Positions 45,065-57,470 of a DNA stretch of 64,000 nt are shown here, piece by piece (position 1 is the first letter of the stretch; the number at the start of each line of letters is the position of its first letter). The stretch spans positions 120,131-184,130 of the forward strand of contig ML213529.1 of NCBI GenBank assembly GCA_004369045.1. Reading direction: 5' to 3'. Under the pieces are notes generated by a model. It was not told the DNA's origin. It saw nothing but the letters and a program-made list of their open reading frames with translations, and did no database searches. This stretch comes from Heliocybe sulcata (lineage: Eukaryota; Basidiomycota; Agaricomycetes; Gloeophyllales; Gloeophyllaceae). The position numbers were made by a program, and so were the translations under genes.

Positions 45065-46762
45065 CTAGCGGTTCATTTGGGCGATGCTGTCTGGGAAGAG
45101 AGACGCATCACGCATAAGAGTTAGACTCGGGGAGTAGAAACTCGATTGATCCCCGCCAGGGGAGGACTGCGCCGGCCATAATCCCCGCATGGGCGACGGG
45201 GCTGTTCCTCTCGAAGCGGCCAAGTCCATGTACGTCCTGAGGTTGGAAGGTTGCGCCGCGAGTGACTCGCAGCTGCATGGCCCGCCGCCGGTGCTGGTGC
45301 AACCAGGTAGATGGGAGAAGGAACCCAAGCGCTGACTTGGTTGAGGAACGCTCACAGCCTTCTCCGACGCCCAGCGTGACGAGAGTCCCTGTAATAGAAC
45401 GTCGACATTATCGCCGGCTTGCGTGCCCCTGCTCGCGTCTGACAGCAGTGAAGGATATGTCACAGCATGCATAGACATGCGACGAGGGTCCTGGCCGGGT
45501 CCTGACAACGAGCCGCTGGTGAAGGAATGGTGTGGTAATGAAGCGGCAGATGGTATGGACTGCGCGTACTGCCCGCCGCCGTACGCCTCAAGGCCCATGG
45601 CATTGCTTTTATATCGAGACCCCTCGTAATTGCGCTGAGGAAACCCGATTCGGGGATCGTAATCGAGACCTAATACCGGAGGTAATTGCAGCTCGTCGGA
45701 AGACGCAGGAGAAGAGGTCGCATGTGAGGCTGGTGACATTCCCATACCCGAACTCGACCTCGGTGAGTCGAAAGCCAAAGAAGGCCCAGGATCAGTTCGA
45801 TATCTCGGTAGTCCCAGGAAAGGGTCTGCACTGGTCCCTTGGCCCTGCCATGACGGACGACGGCCTATCGGAAGACATCAGAAGCTGAGAGACTATGCTA
45901 CGAATGCTCTTACCGGTTAGGTCCAAGGGCGAGTTCACGGAGCTACCGCCAGGCATGAAACGGTCGCTGATCAGCGGTGAATCCATGTCGTACTACACAA
46001 TAATACATTCAGTGGCATATTAGCAGAAGGCGGCATCGACGCGTACCTTGGACGATTTCGTGTCATCGTCGTCGTCGCCGTCATCATGCGCGTGCGAGGA
46101 CGCAAGTAAGACGGGCGTCAACGAATCGCCTGACGCGACGGAAGCAGTAGCACGCCGTGATACACGAGTGAGACTTTGATAGCGATTACGGCAGTGAACA
46201 GCAGGTCTTCCAGGGAGCATCGTAGAGATGATATTCCACTTCTTACCGTGGATTCTCCAAGCGTCCATGAGAGTTTGATCTTCCAACGCAGACCACGGCC
46301 GCCTTGAGATAGACGGATCCAGCTTCTCTCGCCACCGCTTGGCACATTGGTCGTCAGTGCGGCCTTCAATCTGCCGTGCCACCTTCCACCATTGCAGGCC
46401 GTGCTCCTTAATCGCTTCCTTGAGTTTCGCGTCCTCGGCCGCAGTCCATCGACCCTTCTTCAGCTGCGGATCGAGTGAGTGAATCCAACGTTTTCTGCAG
46501 CTCTTATTTGAGCGGCCTGCAGCATGTGGCATTCGAGAGTAACATGAGGTCGAACCAATACTATAGGAAGAAGGGACGGGCTACTCACCAGGTAGGCGCT
46601 CTGATATCTTCTGCCAACTGTTCTTAGTACCGACTGCAGCGAACTGTCAGTGCCGGCACGACCGGGGACTGCGGACTGAGGCTTACATTGAGCAACTGCT
46701 GCTCGAAGAACCTCGTCTTCTTGAGGAGTCCATTTCTTCTCTGGTTTGGCAGAGGACGACAT
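45065..46762 (-). CDS. Three-repeat Myb transcription factor 1
   Basis: Five exons, 46762-46687, 46633-46589, 46516-46047, 45992-45914 and 45864-45065, give 489 aa. Three Myb repeats occupy residues about 8-165. R1: KKWTPQEDEVL, NSWQKIS, CRKRWIHSL. R2: GRWTAAEDAKL, QWWKVAR, CAKRWREKL. R3: RPWSALEDQTL, KKWNIIS, CRNRYQSL, where the last tryptophan is tyrosine. Introns fall inside R1 after the first helix and at the R1/R2 border (LPG-RSNKSC). After the DNA-binding part come an acidic run (DDGDDDDD) and a long Ser/Pro/Gly-rich tail with no known domain. Known: R1R2R3 Myb proteins bind YAACNG-type sites as transcription factors; the targets here are unknown. A paralogue (52832-54535) with the same first exons points away, 6 kb to the right. 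Confidence 0.9.
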
Positions 46763-49700
46763 AGTGTAAGGGAAGTTACCTCAGTTGACAATATAGATGG
46801 CCATGGTTTTATGCCATACGCGCCGCGCCTTCTTGACATGCAATCCGCCGGCAGTGGCTGAATCGCCGTTTGCCGTAAATTGTCACCTGCCGCTCACCTA
46901 AAATGGACTCAGGCTCATCAGCGGGATCATGCTTCGGATCATGACAAACGCTATGACAAACTACGTTACCAGGCTAGCTTGCTTTTCCCACTGCTCAGGT
47001 GGCCTCGCAATGACCGTAAGTCGCAGACACTGTCACTATACATTCACACATCACCAGCGTGTGTGGAAATGAAACCGCTCTGCTGGGTGTGGATGGCGCT
47101 GTGGGTGGCAACGGGGCGCGCATGCCTCCTCAGACGGTGCTAATCAATCAAGCAACCCCGCCGACGCCCGAATACGGGTCGGCATCGACTTCTTCGTGCG
47201 CTCTCTCCGGAGAAAGCAACGTGGACAGTGCATACCAATACGGTCTGGGCTATACGTAGTACGTACCGGCAACGGGGGGGCATGGGAATGCGAACATTTC
47301 TGTGCGTGACGTTACTGCAATGTCCTCCGCTCACGAATAACTGAGACATGTCTGAAATCTAGCAAAGGGAGTGGTCTGCGGAAATGATGGATTATTAGAG
47401 CTTACAATTAAATAGTTTCACCGCAGGCATAAGGTGTAATGACAAACATACTAGAAATCGGTAATGAACCAATGGAGTAAGCGAAGACTGCAGAAGCTGA
47501 TGTAGATCGTGGGAACTCAGATCTGGATCGTCGGGCTTCTTAGAAGACCGAACCCACCACATCTTCAGGCACTTTATGCTTATCCCTGCAGACCGCCGCG
47601 GGGTTCAATCATTGCAGCGTACTCATCGCAAGCGAGTACAGTTGCAACACATATTCAAGGTTTTGGAATACTCTGCACATCTCTAAGCCGTTCAGTCTCT
47701 CGAGATTGCTGGTTCACACAATATATTCAAGTCAATTTTCCGACCACATTTGATAGAACTGCCTCATGACGATTGCTTTCACAGACCTGTCTTGCTGTAT
47801 CAGCTAGGTTATCAGTGTCGCTGCTCGAGACGGAGGTTGTTTGCAGATATCTCGGCGTCAAGACTACAGCGGACTAAAGCTCCGCCCTATGTTACCGGCG
47901 ACCATCAAAGAAACGCGCTCCATTCCCCTGGACCGTAGCTCGGCCTGCGCTGTTGCCAGCGGATTGTTAAGGAAGACAATCTAGACAGTCTCAAGATACC
48001 ATCATTCGGTGATTTATCTGTCCGGCACGTCGTTATTCATGATGTGCGACGTCATGAGAATCGCTCTTCTCATGTCCTAGGCTTCCAGGCAATTCTACAT
48101 GCACCGACATGTTATAGATTCAAAGGTGCAACGTTATCTTGAAGTCTTGAAGCTTCACTGACTGCTTTTCGTACGTGGACGCACCATGACTGTGGGACGG
48201 GTCGTGATAGGCTTGTGGATCACGCACGCCGCCGAAGCGCTTGTCGTAATGAATACAATCGCGTGTGCCTCCGCTCGGGCATTGGACCCCAGGCTGGCCC
48301 GATCAGAACATCGCCACAGACCCAGATGACCGCCGTCTGTGAACCGTTGCAGGTACGTAGACGCGCTACTCCCCTCTCGAACGTCTAATTTAGGTGCAAA
48401 GGCCAGAAAGGCCGCCATTTCGTGACAGCCACGTTGGCTGCGCTTCATAAGCCCAGGTTCCACACGTGACGGCGGCGTTAGTAACGAGCGCTAGCAAGTC
48501 GTGCAAAGTAGAGGCTGAGTTTCACTAGCTCGTTAGCCGATGAATGATCGCAGGATGTGGGTCGATGGCAATCTGCGCTTCGTCCGACCCAAGTCAAAGG
48601 TACACGTCTTCACGCAATCGGAGATAATGTACAAAATCTTTTCTGTGTAGACGCAGCAGTGCGCATCGCTGTGTGGAGTTAGAGGGGCAGGGCTAATCTA
48701 CGATACCCGCCGCCCGAATCGGTGGCGAGTATTCGTTTCCTTCCGCAGCATCCTCCTCACCAAAGGAACGACGCTACTCGGAGAGTGCCGCACATTCAGT
48801 AGGAAGGCCCGTTAGGGCGTTTCGACGCATGCCACATAGCACCGACGTATTTTTGGATGCATCACGAAGTGGTGCGTTCTTTCGATCACTCGATCCACCT
48901 ACCCTTGACACTCTCCTTGATGGGACCAAACACTCCCCGTCAAGTTGATTCGCCATCTATAGGATGCTTCGATACGGAGCCATCTTGTAATTGACCGGAG
49001 CCTCGCCCGTCATCATCGAGGGTAGGTAACTACTTTGGTTCCCAGATGATTAATGCGATTTGAAGTAGGCGCAGGAGACTACAACTAGTATGCAGCAAGT
49101 GCACTGGCTTATGTACACACACCGGAAAACTATCCACTTGCACACTATCGCAGATATGGATCCAGATTCCTTCGCCTCCTGAATATCCACTGGTGGCGAC
49201 TCCGGCCGTGCCGTATGCCAGTTGGTCCTGTACCGTGGCTCGCCGCTGCGCAATGAGTAACCCAGATCGACCGGTGGGTATCCGGTTCGATCATGATCAC
49301 AACTCTCCGAATCCTTACGAGAAGACAAGTCATACAGCTCGCGCTCATGCGACTGCCCGACTGCTGATGCGCCCTACTTACTATGCATGCACAGGTTTGG
49401 CCAGGCCAGTGTAGGAAAGATAACGCCGCGCTTGCAAATGCCCGGTGTGAGTAGGGGCAGGTTGTAAAGATACACGCGTCGGGGCCCGTCCGTGTCATGA
49501 ACTACCGTAAGCATCTCTCTCTACTGCTATAGTCACAAATTATGTTTATTCATACACTACACCGTAGGAAACGCCACCATCATGCAACTGACGAATCGCT
49601 CTGGATGCTCAGCCAGTCCAGCCGTGGAAATCCGTGCGAGCTAGCTGACGAATTCACGTATCGCAATTCTAGAAACCCATCCTCCATAGCCTACGTTGGC

Positions 49701-52346
49701 CGGAGCCGCTCTACCCGACTCTCGACTCTCTAGCGCGGGTGTTATGGCCCGCTGACACATGTTCCACGACGGCTCCGGTGTTCCAGCTCCCGCGCAAATG
49801 CATCTCCTTCTCGTTCCCTTTACCTCGCGTCCCTGACTTCTGCCGCAACTATTCGTTGATCTCTGGACGTCTGGATGCTTAGCCTCTCCCTTGGGCCCGA
49901 CTCGACCCCGGAAGTTGTCGCTCTCTCTCAAAAATAATTTGCACGCTCTGGTCTCTGGCTGTCCGGCTTTTTTGCGAACCGGGATACTCGAAATATGGTC
50001 GTCCTAGCAAGCCTGTTCATATTATTCCTGCTCTTCTGTTCTCTGCGTGCCAAGAGACTTGGGCGACCCCGAGTCGGATAATGGCGGTCTTGAACTTGGG
50101 CTCTGCATTCGGCGTTCTCGCTTATGATCACCGAACCGTTCCGCTGCCTTGGGAGTCTCAGAGCGCTGCGTCCTCTGGTTATACTCGCGGGATATAATGC
50201 CAAAATAATCTCTTGCTCGACTCTACGCGGTATTTGTGCTGCGACCATGTGCGCGCCGTCTTACGCCGATAGCAACCACCCTTCCACGACGTTGTCAATT
50301 CTTTAGGAATTATCTCCATGCTGTGGTATCTACGAGCCTTCGCGGCATGTCTCTAGCGATGGAATCCTCGAACTGTGTCCGTCCAAGCAAGACCTGGTCA
50401 TACTACGCCTGCCCTCCTTCTCTCTATGTGCCGGAATATTCGTGTAACGATAGTCGCCGACTCAGCCTCTGCACTCTGTATTGTCATCCATGACCACGTG
50501 ATGACCCAGAACGCTGTGTCTTGCCAGCTCTCTACGCGCAACAGGATAGGCCGGCGATTGCGTGCTCGGTTCTTACGCGCCGTCTCCCGCGCGATCCTCT
50601 TCTACACCGATGACAGCCATCCTTCTGCGAGGCACGAAGTTCAGGACCGAATGACAGTCTAGGCAATGACATTGGTGCGCTCCTAGGTTGTTCTCGGCCG
50701 TACGATGACTCGATACTTGCCTGTCGCCAACTTGCTGGCGCAGGTGATATCGTGATCCCGAGGAAGGCTAGTCCTCGCAAATGACGTTCAAGTAATTGGA
50801 TTGTCTCCTCCTTTATGCAGTATAGCCTAGGAAGAGCACTTCGAAGCGTGTAGCGATCGCCCCTGAGGCCTCCGGCGATGATCCTTCTATCTTTAGGTAT
50901 CGACGAGGCCAATGGAAACTCTGGTGTTTGCGCTACCTACCGGGACAGTAGTGCTGTAGTCTTTCGTGCACATCTGTTGTCACGGAACAGCACTGACTCC
51001 GTGGACGTCGCCTAATCATGCGTCGCATCACGGGGCCAGACGTGTCTGGCTGACCATTGCTGTCGACCGATGTTACGGGAGATAAGTCAGGCGCACCAAT
51101 GTTCATTCTTCCTATTCATCAAGGCCTTCTGAAACAGAGTCTCCTTGACCATATGGCGTATGCTGGCCTGCGGAATCAACTGTGCTCCGATACTGCACAG
51201 CGTTCTTATTATAGCCTTGTTGTGGGTAATTTCTCTTGCATGGCGCTCGAGCTAAGTGCTGATGATGTATGATATCCCGCTCGGCCCCAGAATGCCCGCC
51301 CCAGCTACCGCGCAGGCGTCTGGGGTTTTCCTCCGTTGCTTCTCAATTTATTCCACCGGTGTCTGGACCTGTTAGTGCAGCCAGGCCGCAGTCCCGGAAG
51401 TGGGAGGCAGTTCTCGTGTAGAAGCAAAACGATCGTCGACGGTCAGAAGTGTACTTCATACAACGAGGTGCTCTGACGTATGTTGCGGACAACCAGACTG
51501 TCCGTCCGAGTGATTTCATTTTGTTGGTGCGGTCATGATGAGATCAGTCTGGAAGTGCTGTCAAAACTGAACACATTACAGATCTCCAGAATCCCCCACA
51601 ACGTGCTTCTTTGCTTCCGCCTAGTCACGAGGCTGGAGGTTACACGAGCACTTGCACGAGCTTGTTGAGCTCGCGGAGCTGAATTGCTGGGTGGGGAGAG
51701 ACTTGGCATGACGCGAGAGCCGGTTGCATTGGATTTTGGGAAAGTGCGACGCTCGGTTCCGAGCGGGAGGATATTATCATTGGTCGCCGGTCAGACCGAT
51801 ACCGCATGCTCTTGCGCTCGCTGATCGCCGGGTTGAGCTGGACTGCACACAATGATGACGAACGGGATTAGGGATATATCCCCGCAAGGTCGCCTTGGAT
51901 GGGGTACCCTCCGTGGCGACATGGCATGGGACACAATTCTTTGACCTGGAACATGACAAGCATGACCTCATTGCCTAGTCCAAGTCAACATGACTGCTGC
52001 GACTGACTGATAGACTGGCTGCGTGCGAGAAAGTAGCACGCAAACCTATGTGCCGGATGGCGGCCGTAACTTTCATCAAACGTTATTGGAAGTATATTTG
52101 GACCCTCATTTTCGAGACTTCCAGGTGAGATGATGGCCGTATACAAGGCTCCGGTCGCCCTATTGTCACCCACATAAGACACCCGCTTGGCCCGGGTAGT
52201 GCGAGTCAGCCAGCAGAAGACATCGTACGAGTGCCGTTTCATCCGGATCGTACCACTGCTGCGCACATACTTGCGGTCCAATCGGTTGTGGCACGGAGTT
52301 GTTTGTGGCAGTTGGGCCTTGCGGTGGCTGTCGGGTAATTCCTTGC
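46763..52346. other. Gene-poor stretch between the two Myb genes
   Basis: About 5.6 kb with no gene that I can support. Frames up to 126 codons occur on both strands without domains. From about 49.5 to 51.6 kb the plus strand is C/T-rich, like the deserts at 26-32 and 41-44 kb. The two Myb genes diverge from this stretch, so its ends are their promoters. Confidence 0.35.
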
Positions 52347-52477
52347 TTATCAGATTAGATTCCCTATTTAGGCATATTGAGCCGGCCGTAGTTCGGCAGC
52401 CGGTCGGCCGATGAAACGCCGATGGCCCAGCCGCCCGATGTCATCTTGCACGTGTACTTAATAATCTAATCAGATAA
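52347..52477. repeat. AT-rich inverted repeat around a GC-rich core upstream of Myb 2
   Basis: TTATCAGATTAGATT (52347-52361) and AATCTAATCAGATAA (52463-52477) are reverse complements with one mismatch. They flank about 100 bp rich in CGGC/GCCG motifs. It lies about 355-485 bp upstream of the Myb 2 start. It could be a small foldback element or a regulatory palindrome. Confidence 0.5.
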
Positions 52478-52831
52478 TTTGGCTGAGGTGAAGTTAGACA
52501 CCTGCTTCGAACTCTCACAGCTTGCATGTTGTACTACAACAGTCAAATTCACCGCTCAAAGACCGCGACAACATTGCTCAGTAAGTATTTATTTCACTGG
52601 CAGTAAATGTTCCGTACCAATATCCGTACCAATATCTCTGCAGGAATTCAGTTGAGCTGAACCTTTATTTAAGGTATGGCAAAGATGACCGATAATTGTG
52701 GCGCACTCTTATTTCGTCCGAGCAGCGCTGGTACTCTTATACCTCCGCCTATAATCCCGTGAACAACCTCAGCACTACCGGGGTGAGAAGTCAATATATA
52801 CTCCCTCTGGACGTACGACGCGATAGTCTCC

Positions 52832-54535
52832 ATGTCATTTGCCCAGAAGTCAGAGAAGAAGTGGACGGAGGAGGAAGACGAGGTCCTCAGGGCTGCTGTC
52901 GCAGAATACGGTAGTAAGAGCATCATAATTGATCTTCAGATTTATCTAACGACATCCTAAAATGTTCAGAAGGAGCCAAGATTAATTGGCAGAAAATCTC
53001 AGACTGCTTACCTGGTGAGCAACGAGCAGACCTCGTCGAGTCCGACGTTCGGACAATGTGGTTGACGTCTCGACGAGCTATAGGTCGCTCGAACAAGAGC
53101 TGCAGAAAGCGATGGATCCACTCGCTCGACCCGACGCTGCGGAAGGGGCGCTGGACGTCGGCAGAGGACGCCGTGCTGCTGGATGCGGTCGCGATGCACG
53201 GTCAGAACTGGTCCAAGGTCGCTCGCCACGTTGACGGCCGGACGGACGACCAGTGCGCGAAGCGGTGGCGGGAGAACCTCGACCCGTCCATATCGAGGGA
53301 GCCTTGGACACCAGAGGAGGACCGCACGCTGCTCGAAGCCTTGCGAGCGCACGGCCAGAAGTGGAACACCATCTCGACGCTGCTCCCCGGGCGCGCCTCC
53401 GTGCACTGTCGGAATCGCTACAGCCGCCTCCGACGCGCGCGCGACACCACCTCGTCCCAACAGGAAGGCTCCAGGGCTTCCTCGCCGTCCGGGCGATCCT
53501 CGCCCGCTGACCCGTCCTCTTCTTATTCCACTCCAGTACGTTCTCTATTCAGTTGCGTGCAACACTGTATAACGTTCTGTCATTTGCAATCAGATTGACA
53601 GTCGAAGCAAGAGGTTGCCCGATGAATTGCTGCGACTCAACGTGGATACCAGCGCATCAGCATCGCGAAGCGCGGGCGTGGGGTCTGGCCCGAGTGTCGC
53701 ATCGAGTGGCGTTACCAGTATGTCGCCCCTCTCAGCATCTGTCTACGACGTCCCCAGCAGTTCAGCGCTATCGCCCACCACGCCCACTTCCCCGCACCAC
53801 GCTGGGCCTGCGACACACCCCACTCTGCAGTCGCGCTATCCAGTCGTCACCAACCAGCCCGAGCTCTCGCACCGCCTGATCGAAGCGTTCTTCAACGACA
53901 ACGCGCAAGTGCGGAACCGAGAAGGGCGCTGGTATCCCCAGCCAGGCGACGACATATTCCTCTTCAGCACGTCCCAGGAGGAGGAGTTCATGCGCAATAT
54001 GCAGCAGGGACAGCCTTACCGTGGCACGACTATGAACAACATTGCGTTCTCCTCGGCAAACGTTCCGAACCCGGGCAATCGCGGGTTCGACGCGGGGCGC
54101 TCTTACATGCCGAACATTCCCCCATCATACCAGGGGTCGTATGTGGACGACGGGATGGGTAGCCTGCTCGGGGGAGCCGAAGGTGCGGGCCCGGAGTACG
54201 TCCCGCAGCAAATGGGCTACCCGACATCGTCACAGACAGGCCAGTACGACAGGACACGCTACCACCAGCCGTCTCAAGGTCACGCAAGCTCGGCATGGCC
54301 GGTACACGAGGGGTACGCTCAGCCATCTCGTTTGCCGTTCCAGATGCCGGTGCTCGATTCGAGCAACGAGGCGCTGAATCTCGCGACGCTGTCGACTTGG
54401 TTGTCGATGACGCTCCCGCCTGATGATACCACGCCGGAGGTGTCGGGATCGACGTCGCCCGGGTCGAGCGAGGCGTTCGAGTCGAGTCCGTCCCCGACGG
54501 ATGACGATGGGTATTCAACGGTCCATGATCGCTGA
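52832..54535 (+). CDS. Three-repeat Myb transcription factor 2
   Basis: Four exons, 52832-52910, 52970-53014, 53084-53535 and 53594-54535, give 505 aa. R1: KKWTEEEDEVL, INWQKIS, CRKRWIHSL. R2: GRWTSAEDAVL, QNWSKVAR, CAKRWREN. R3: EPWTPEEDRTL, QKWNTIS, CRNRYSRL, with the same terminal tyrosine as Myb 1. The first two introns match Myb 1 exactly, and the second exon is 45 nt in both. The tail differs. It is Ser/Pro-rich and contains a structured-looking segment, LSHRLIEAFFNDNAQVRNRE, then LFSTSQEEEFMRNMQQG, and ends in an acidic Ser/Thr stretch that could activate transcription (inferred). An inverted repeat lies in the promoter region. Confidence 0.9.
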
Positions 54536-54699
54536 GAAGGTGTAATACTATGGGGAACTTGATTTATTTGGCTTTCGTCCGCGGACAGTGCACTCGTAGT
54601 CTACGGTATTTACGATCGTTATGATAGGTACAGTATGGGATGTCTCTGCTGTGTCCACAAAAGCCCGCCTCGCTCACGTGTACAAATTAAAACGAGGGG

Positions 54700-55440
54700 T
54701 GTAGTTTATTCTTTCGACGTGAGGTCATACACACAGCGGTAGTTATTGACATCAGATACATATCCACGTCTAGTGCCTGGCCCGTATTCACCTCCACGAA
54801 CGTCACCGTCCCCTTCTCCCGCTTCTCGAGGGCCTCGAATGCGGAGGGATCTTCCTTTCCCATGATGACAGCGGTGTACGGAACTCGAGGGCTTCGCAGA
54901 CCCTCGCAACGCCTGACTTCTCTTCCTCAAAGGCGGCGAGGATCTGCGCGTCCGCGTTTGCGCGTGTGCCTGGCCAGTCCTTTGATAAATCGATAGCTTG
55001 TGATACGGCCGTGCGTACGCGTGACAATAGGGTGTTCTTATGGACTGAAACGGGAGGGTGGCCCATGAGGACGAGGCGTCGAGCTTTGTCTGGGTAGCCG
55101 GCTAGTGCTGCATGGCATTAATCAGGCATCTGCCCGAGTGTGGCATGTGCCACAGTATCTGCTCTGGTGTAGCCTAGCTTGCGGAGGGTCCAGTCTACCT
55201 CGGAAGCTGGAAATCGAGGATAACCGCCTTCGTTCGCAGGGTGTCTTCCGGTGACGCTCGTAGTCGTACGCAATGCGATGGTGATCTGAGAAGATGGATG
55301 ATAATGGCGCGAATGATTTCGACGAACTCAGAAGGCCGGGATAACCAGGATCGGGGTTTGAGAGTTCGCACTAGGTAATTCTGTTTTGTAGAGCGCGACA
55401 TATATTTCTGTCCGGAGGGGAGCTTCATTGCTTCATTGCT
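54700..55440 (-). pseudogene. Alpha/beta-hydrolase-like relic
   Basis: Gene-like sequence is spread over several frames of the minus strand. MKLPSGQKYMSRSTKQNYL (55428 down) comes first. A frame with SSIFSDHHRIAYDYERHR follows, then VDWTLRKLGYTRADTVAHATL, LAGYPDKARRLVLMGHPP (the part most like an alpha/beta-hydrolase), and finally VPYTAVIMGKEDPSAFEALE. Stops separate the pieces and I found no intron set that restores one frame. It may be a pseudogene of a secreted or cytosolic hydrolase. The family call rests mainly on the LVLMGHPP segment and is uncertain. Confidence 0.4.
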
Positions 55441-56250
55441 TTATAAGTTAATCATGACTGCTTGATGCTATCAATGTGAGTCTGTTCCGTTACTGTGAAA
55501 CAATAGTAAAGAGAGACGTAACGTACTTTGGACTAGTATGGACAGAGGACTCGACGTCTTCAAACCTTTGGCTCGAGGCATCGTAAATAACCACGGACTG
55601 ATTTAGAGCAAGCCCTCGTACCTAGGAGCGAAGAGAGTATATACAGAGTGAACTCAGAGTGCATCACAGCACGGTTGTCTGCCATGTCTCTGCCATATCT
55701 GCATAATACAGGTTCGTTTCCTGTCGTCGAAAGTTCTGCCGCCAGGTAGAGTCGACTTGGAGAGTATTCCGTCCCGCCCTGCATGGTGGGGATGTCATTC
55801 CCGACGGCTAGCGCTCGGGTCTATCTGCCACCATCCAGTGCCGTTGCCACTTTACTTATCGTCATCCTTGTCGGTCCTGCATCTATTGCGTCCTGTCCTC
55901 TGTCGTTGGGCTAGAAAGCGAGACATAAAACATAGGAGGATATCTTGCGAGGCGTCTGTCCCATTAAGTTGTTGCCTACTGCAAGTACGACAAAATCATC
56001 AAGTATTGTGAACTCACTCGACAGACGGCATCTCGAGCTCTTGTCGTCTCTATCACATTGGAGCGTTCCTTCAAAGGCATTTCTTTTGCAGAGCCGACTC
56101 GAGGTTGCAGGTTTAGCGGCCGCATGGCATGCACAGCCACAAGGCGATCCCATCTTCGCCCTTTTCCGGGTGGCATGCGGGTGGCGTGAAGAGGATGGGC
56201 GTCTGTCTCAAGGACAGACGCTCAACACCAGGTCGTCGTCTGCTTCTGCC
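55441..56250. other. Intergenic upstream of the SDR pair
   Basis: Contains the promoter of the first SDR gene. The open frame that precedes the SDR start in phase (from 55945) is not family-like, so I place the start at the MPSLSEVRAFNAAF methionine (56251), which the tandem copy shares. Confidence 0.45.
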
Positions 56251-57224
56251 ATGCCGTCCCTCTCTGAAGTTCGCGCCTTCAATGCTGCCTTCAAACCGAC
56301 ATATCTCCCTGTCGCTCTCTTCGTTGGTGGAACCTCCGGCGTAGGCCAGGCGCTCGCCAAAGCCTTTGCATGCATCACGAACGGAAATGCGCATATTATC
56401 ATATGTGGGCGCAACAAAGCAGCTGCTGAAGCTACCATTGCCTCCTTCCCAAAACCGACGAAGGAGGGGTCCGTGCACGAATTCGTAGAGTGCGATGCGA
56501 CGCTCATGAAGAACGTCCACAAGACGACGAGCGAGCTCCTCTCGCGCCTGACGAAACTCAACTTCTTGTCCGTCTCTCCTGGTATTGTTACACTCAATGG
56601 ACGGACGGAGACGGAGGAGGGGATAGATCGGAAGATGGCGTTGCATTATTATGCAAGGTGGAAGTTCATTCACGATCTGACGCCGTTGCTGAGGAAGGCG
56701 AAGGACGCTGGGGAAGACGCGAGCGTCATGACGATTCTGGGTGCTGGAAGAGGTGGCCCTGTTGACCTCGGCGATTTAGATGTCAAGAAAGAGTATACTC
56801 TCGGCAAGGCGGCGAAGGCCACCAACACGTACAACGACCTGATGCTCGAGGTGCGCCATCAGACATAAGGTCTGGGATTATGAGACTGATATCGTCTCCC
56901 CAGTCTTTCCACGAGCAAAATCCAGACATTGGATTTACGCACCAGAACCCTGGTGCCGTGAATACCAACATTGTCAAGAACTCCGACATCCCAGGCAAAT
57001 CTATCATGCAATTCATGCTGTACCCAGTTGCTGCCGCGTTAACTCGGAGCCCTGAGGATGCGGGCCATTATCTGTTGCATGGACTGCTTCGTGGCGCAGA
57101 GAATGGCGGCGTCTATAGGAGAGATTCGAACGGTGTGGATATTGGAAAGTCGAAGTACTTTGGAAGTGATGAGAAGAGGAAGGCGGTCTGGGAGCATACT
57201 GTTAAGACGACGTTTGTACCTTGA
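56251..57224 (+). CDS. Short-chain dehydrogenase/reductase-like protein 1
   Basis: Two exons, 56251-56850 and 56904-57224, give 306 aa. The start MPSLSEVRAFNAAFKPTYLP is followed by the nucleotide-binding loop VALFVGGTSGVGQALAKAF (GGTSGVG for TGxxxGxG) and the strand HIIICGRN. Then come FVECDATLMKNV (the D that contacts adenine), LNFLSVSPGIV (in place of NNAG), a helix RKMALHYYARWKF, SVMTILGAGRGG, and YTLGKAAKATNTYND, which holds a YxxxK pair (Y-T-L-G-K). The second exon opens with EQNPDIGFTHQNPGAVNTNI, the usual P-G after the active site. It belongs to the classical SDR superfamily (NAD(P)-linked); the substrate is unknown. It is the upstream member of a tandem pair sharing one intron position. 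Confidence 0.9.
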
Positions 57225-57470
57225 TTCCTGGAGTATCGTGACTTACCTTTCTCTGTACTATGCTAGCTATCATGCTCTGTAGTTATTCTTGCATCTCACT
57301 AACCAGCATGCTCTCGTGCTGCTTCATATCCTAGCGGCCGTACACAGCCACTGACTACTACGGCAAACGCCGTTCGATCAACGCCATCCGCGATCATTGC
57401 ATGGATGATTCTGTTCCAGTACGCGAATCCCGGAATGTAGCACTATACTCGCTTTCTCTCTCACTACAAC

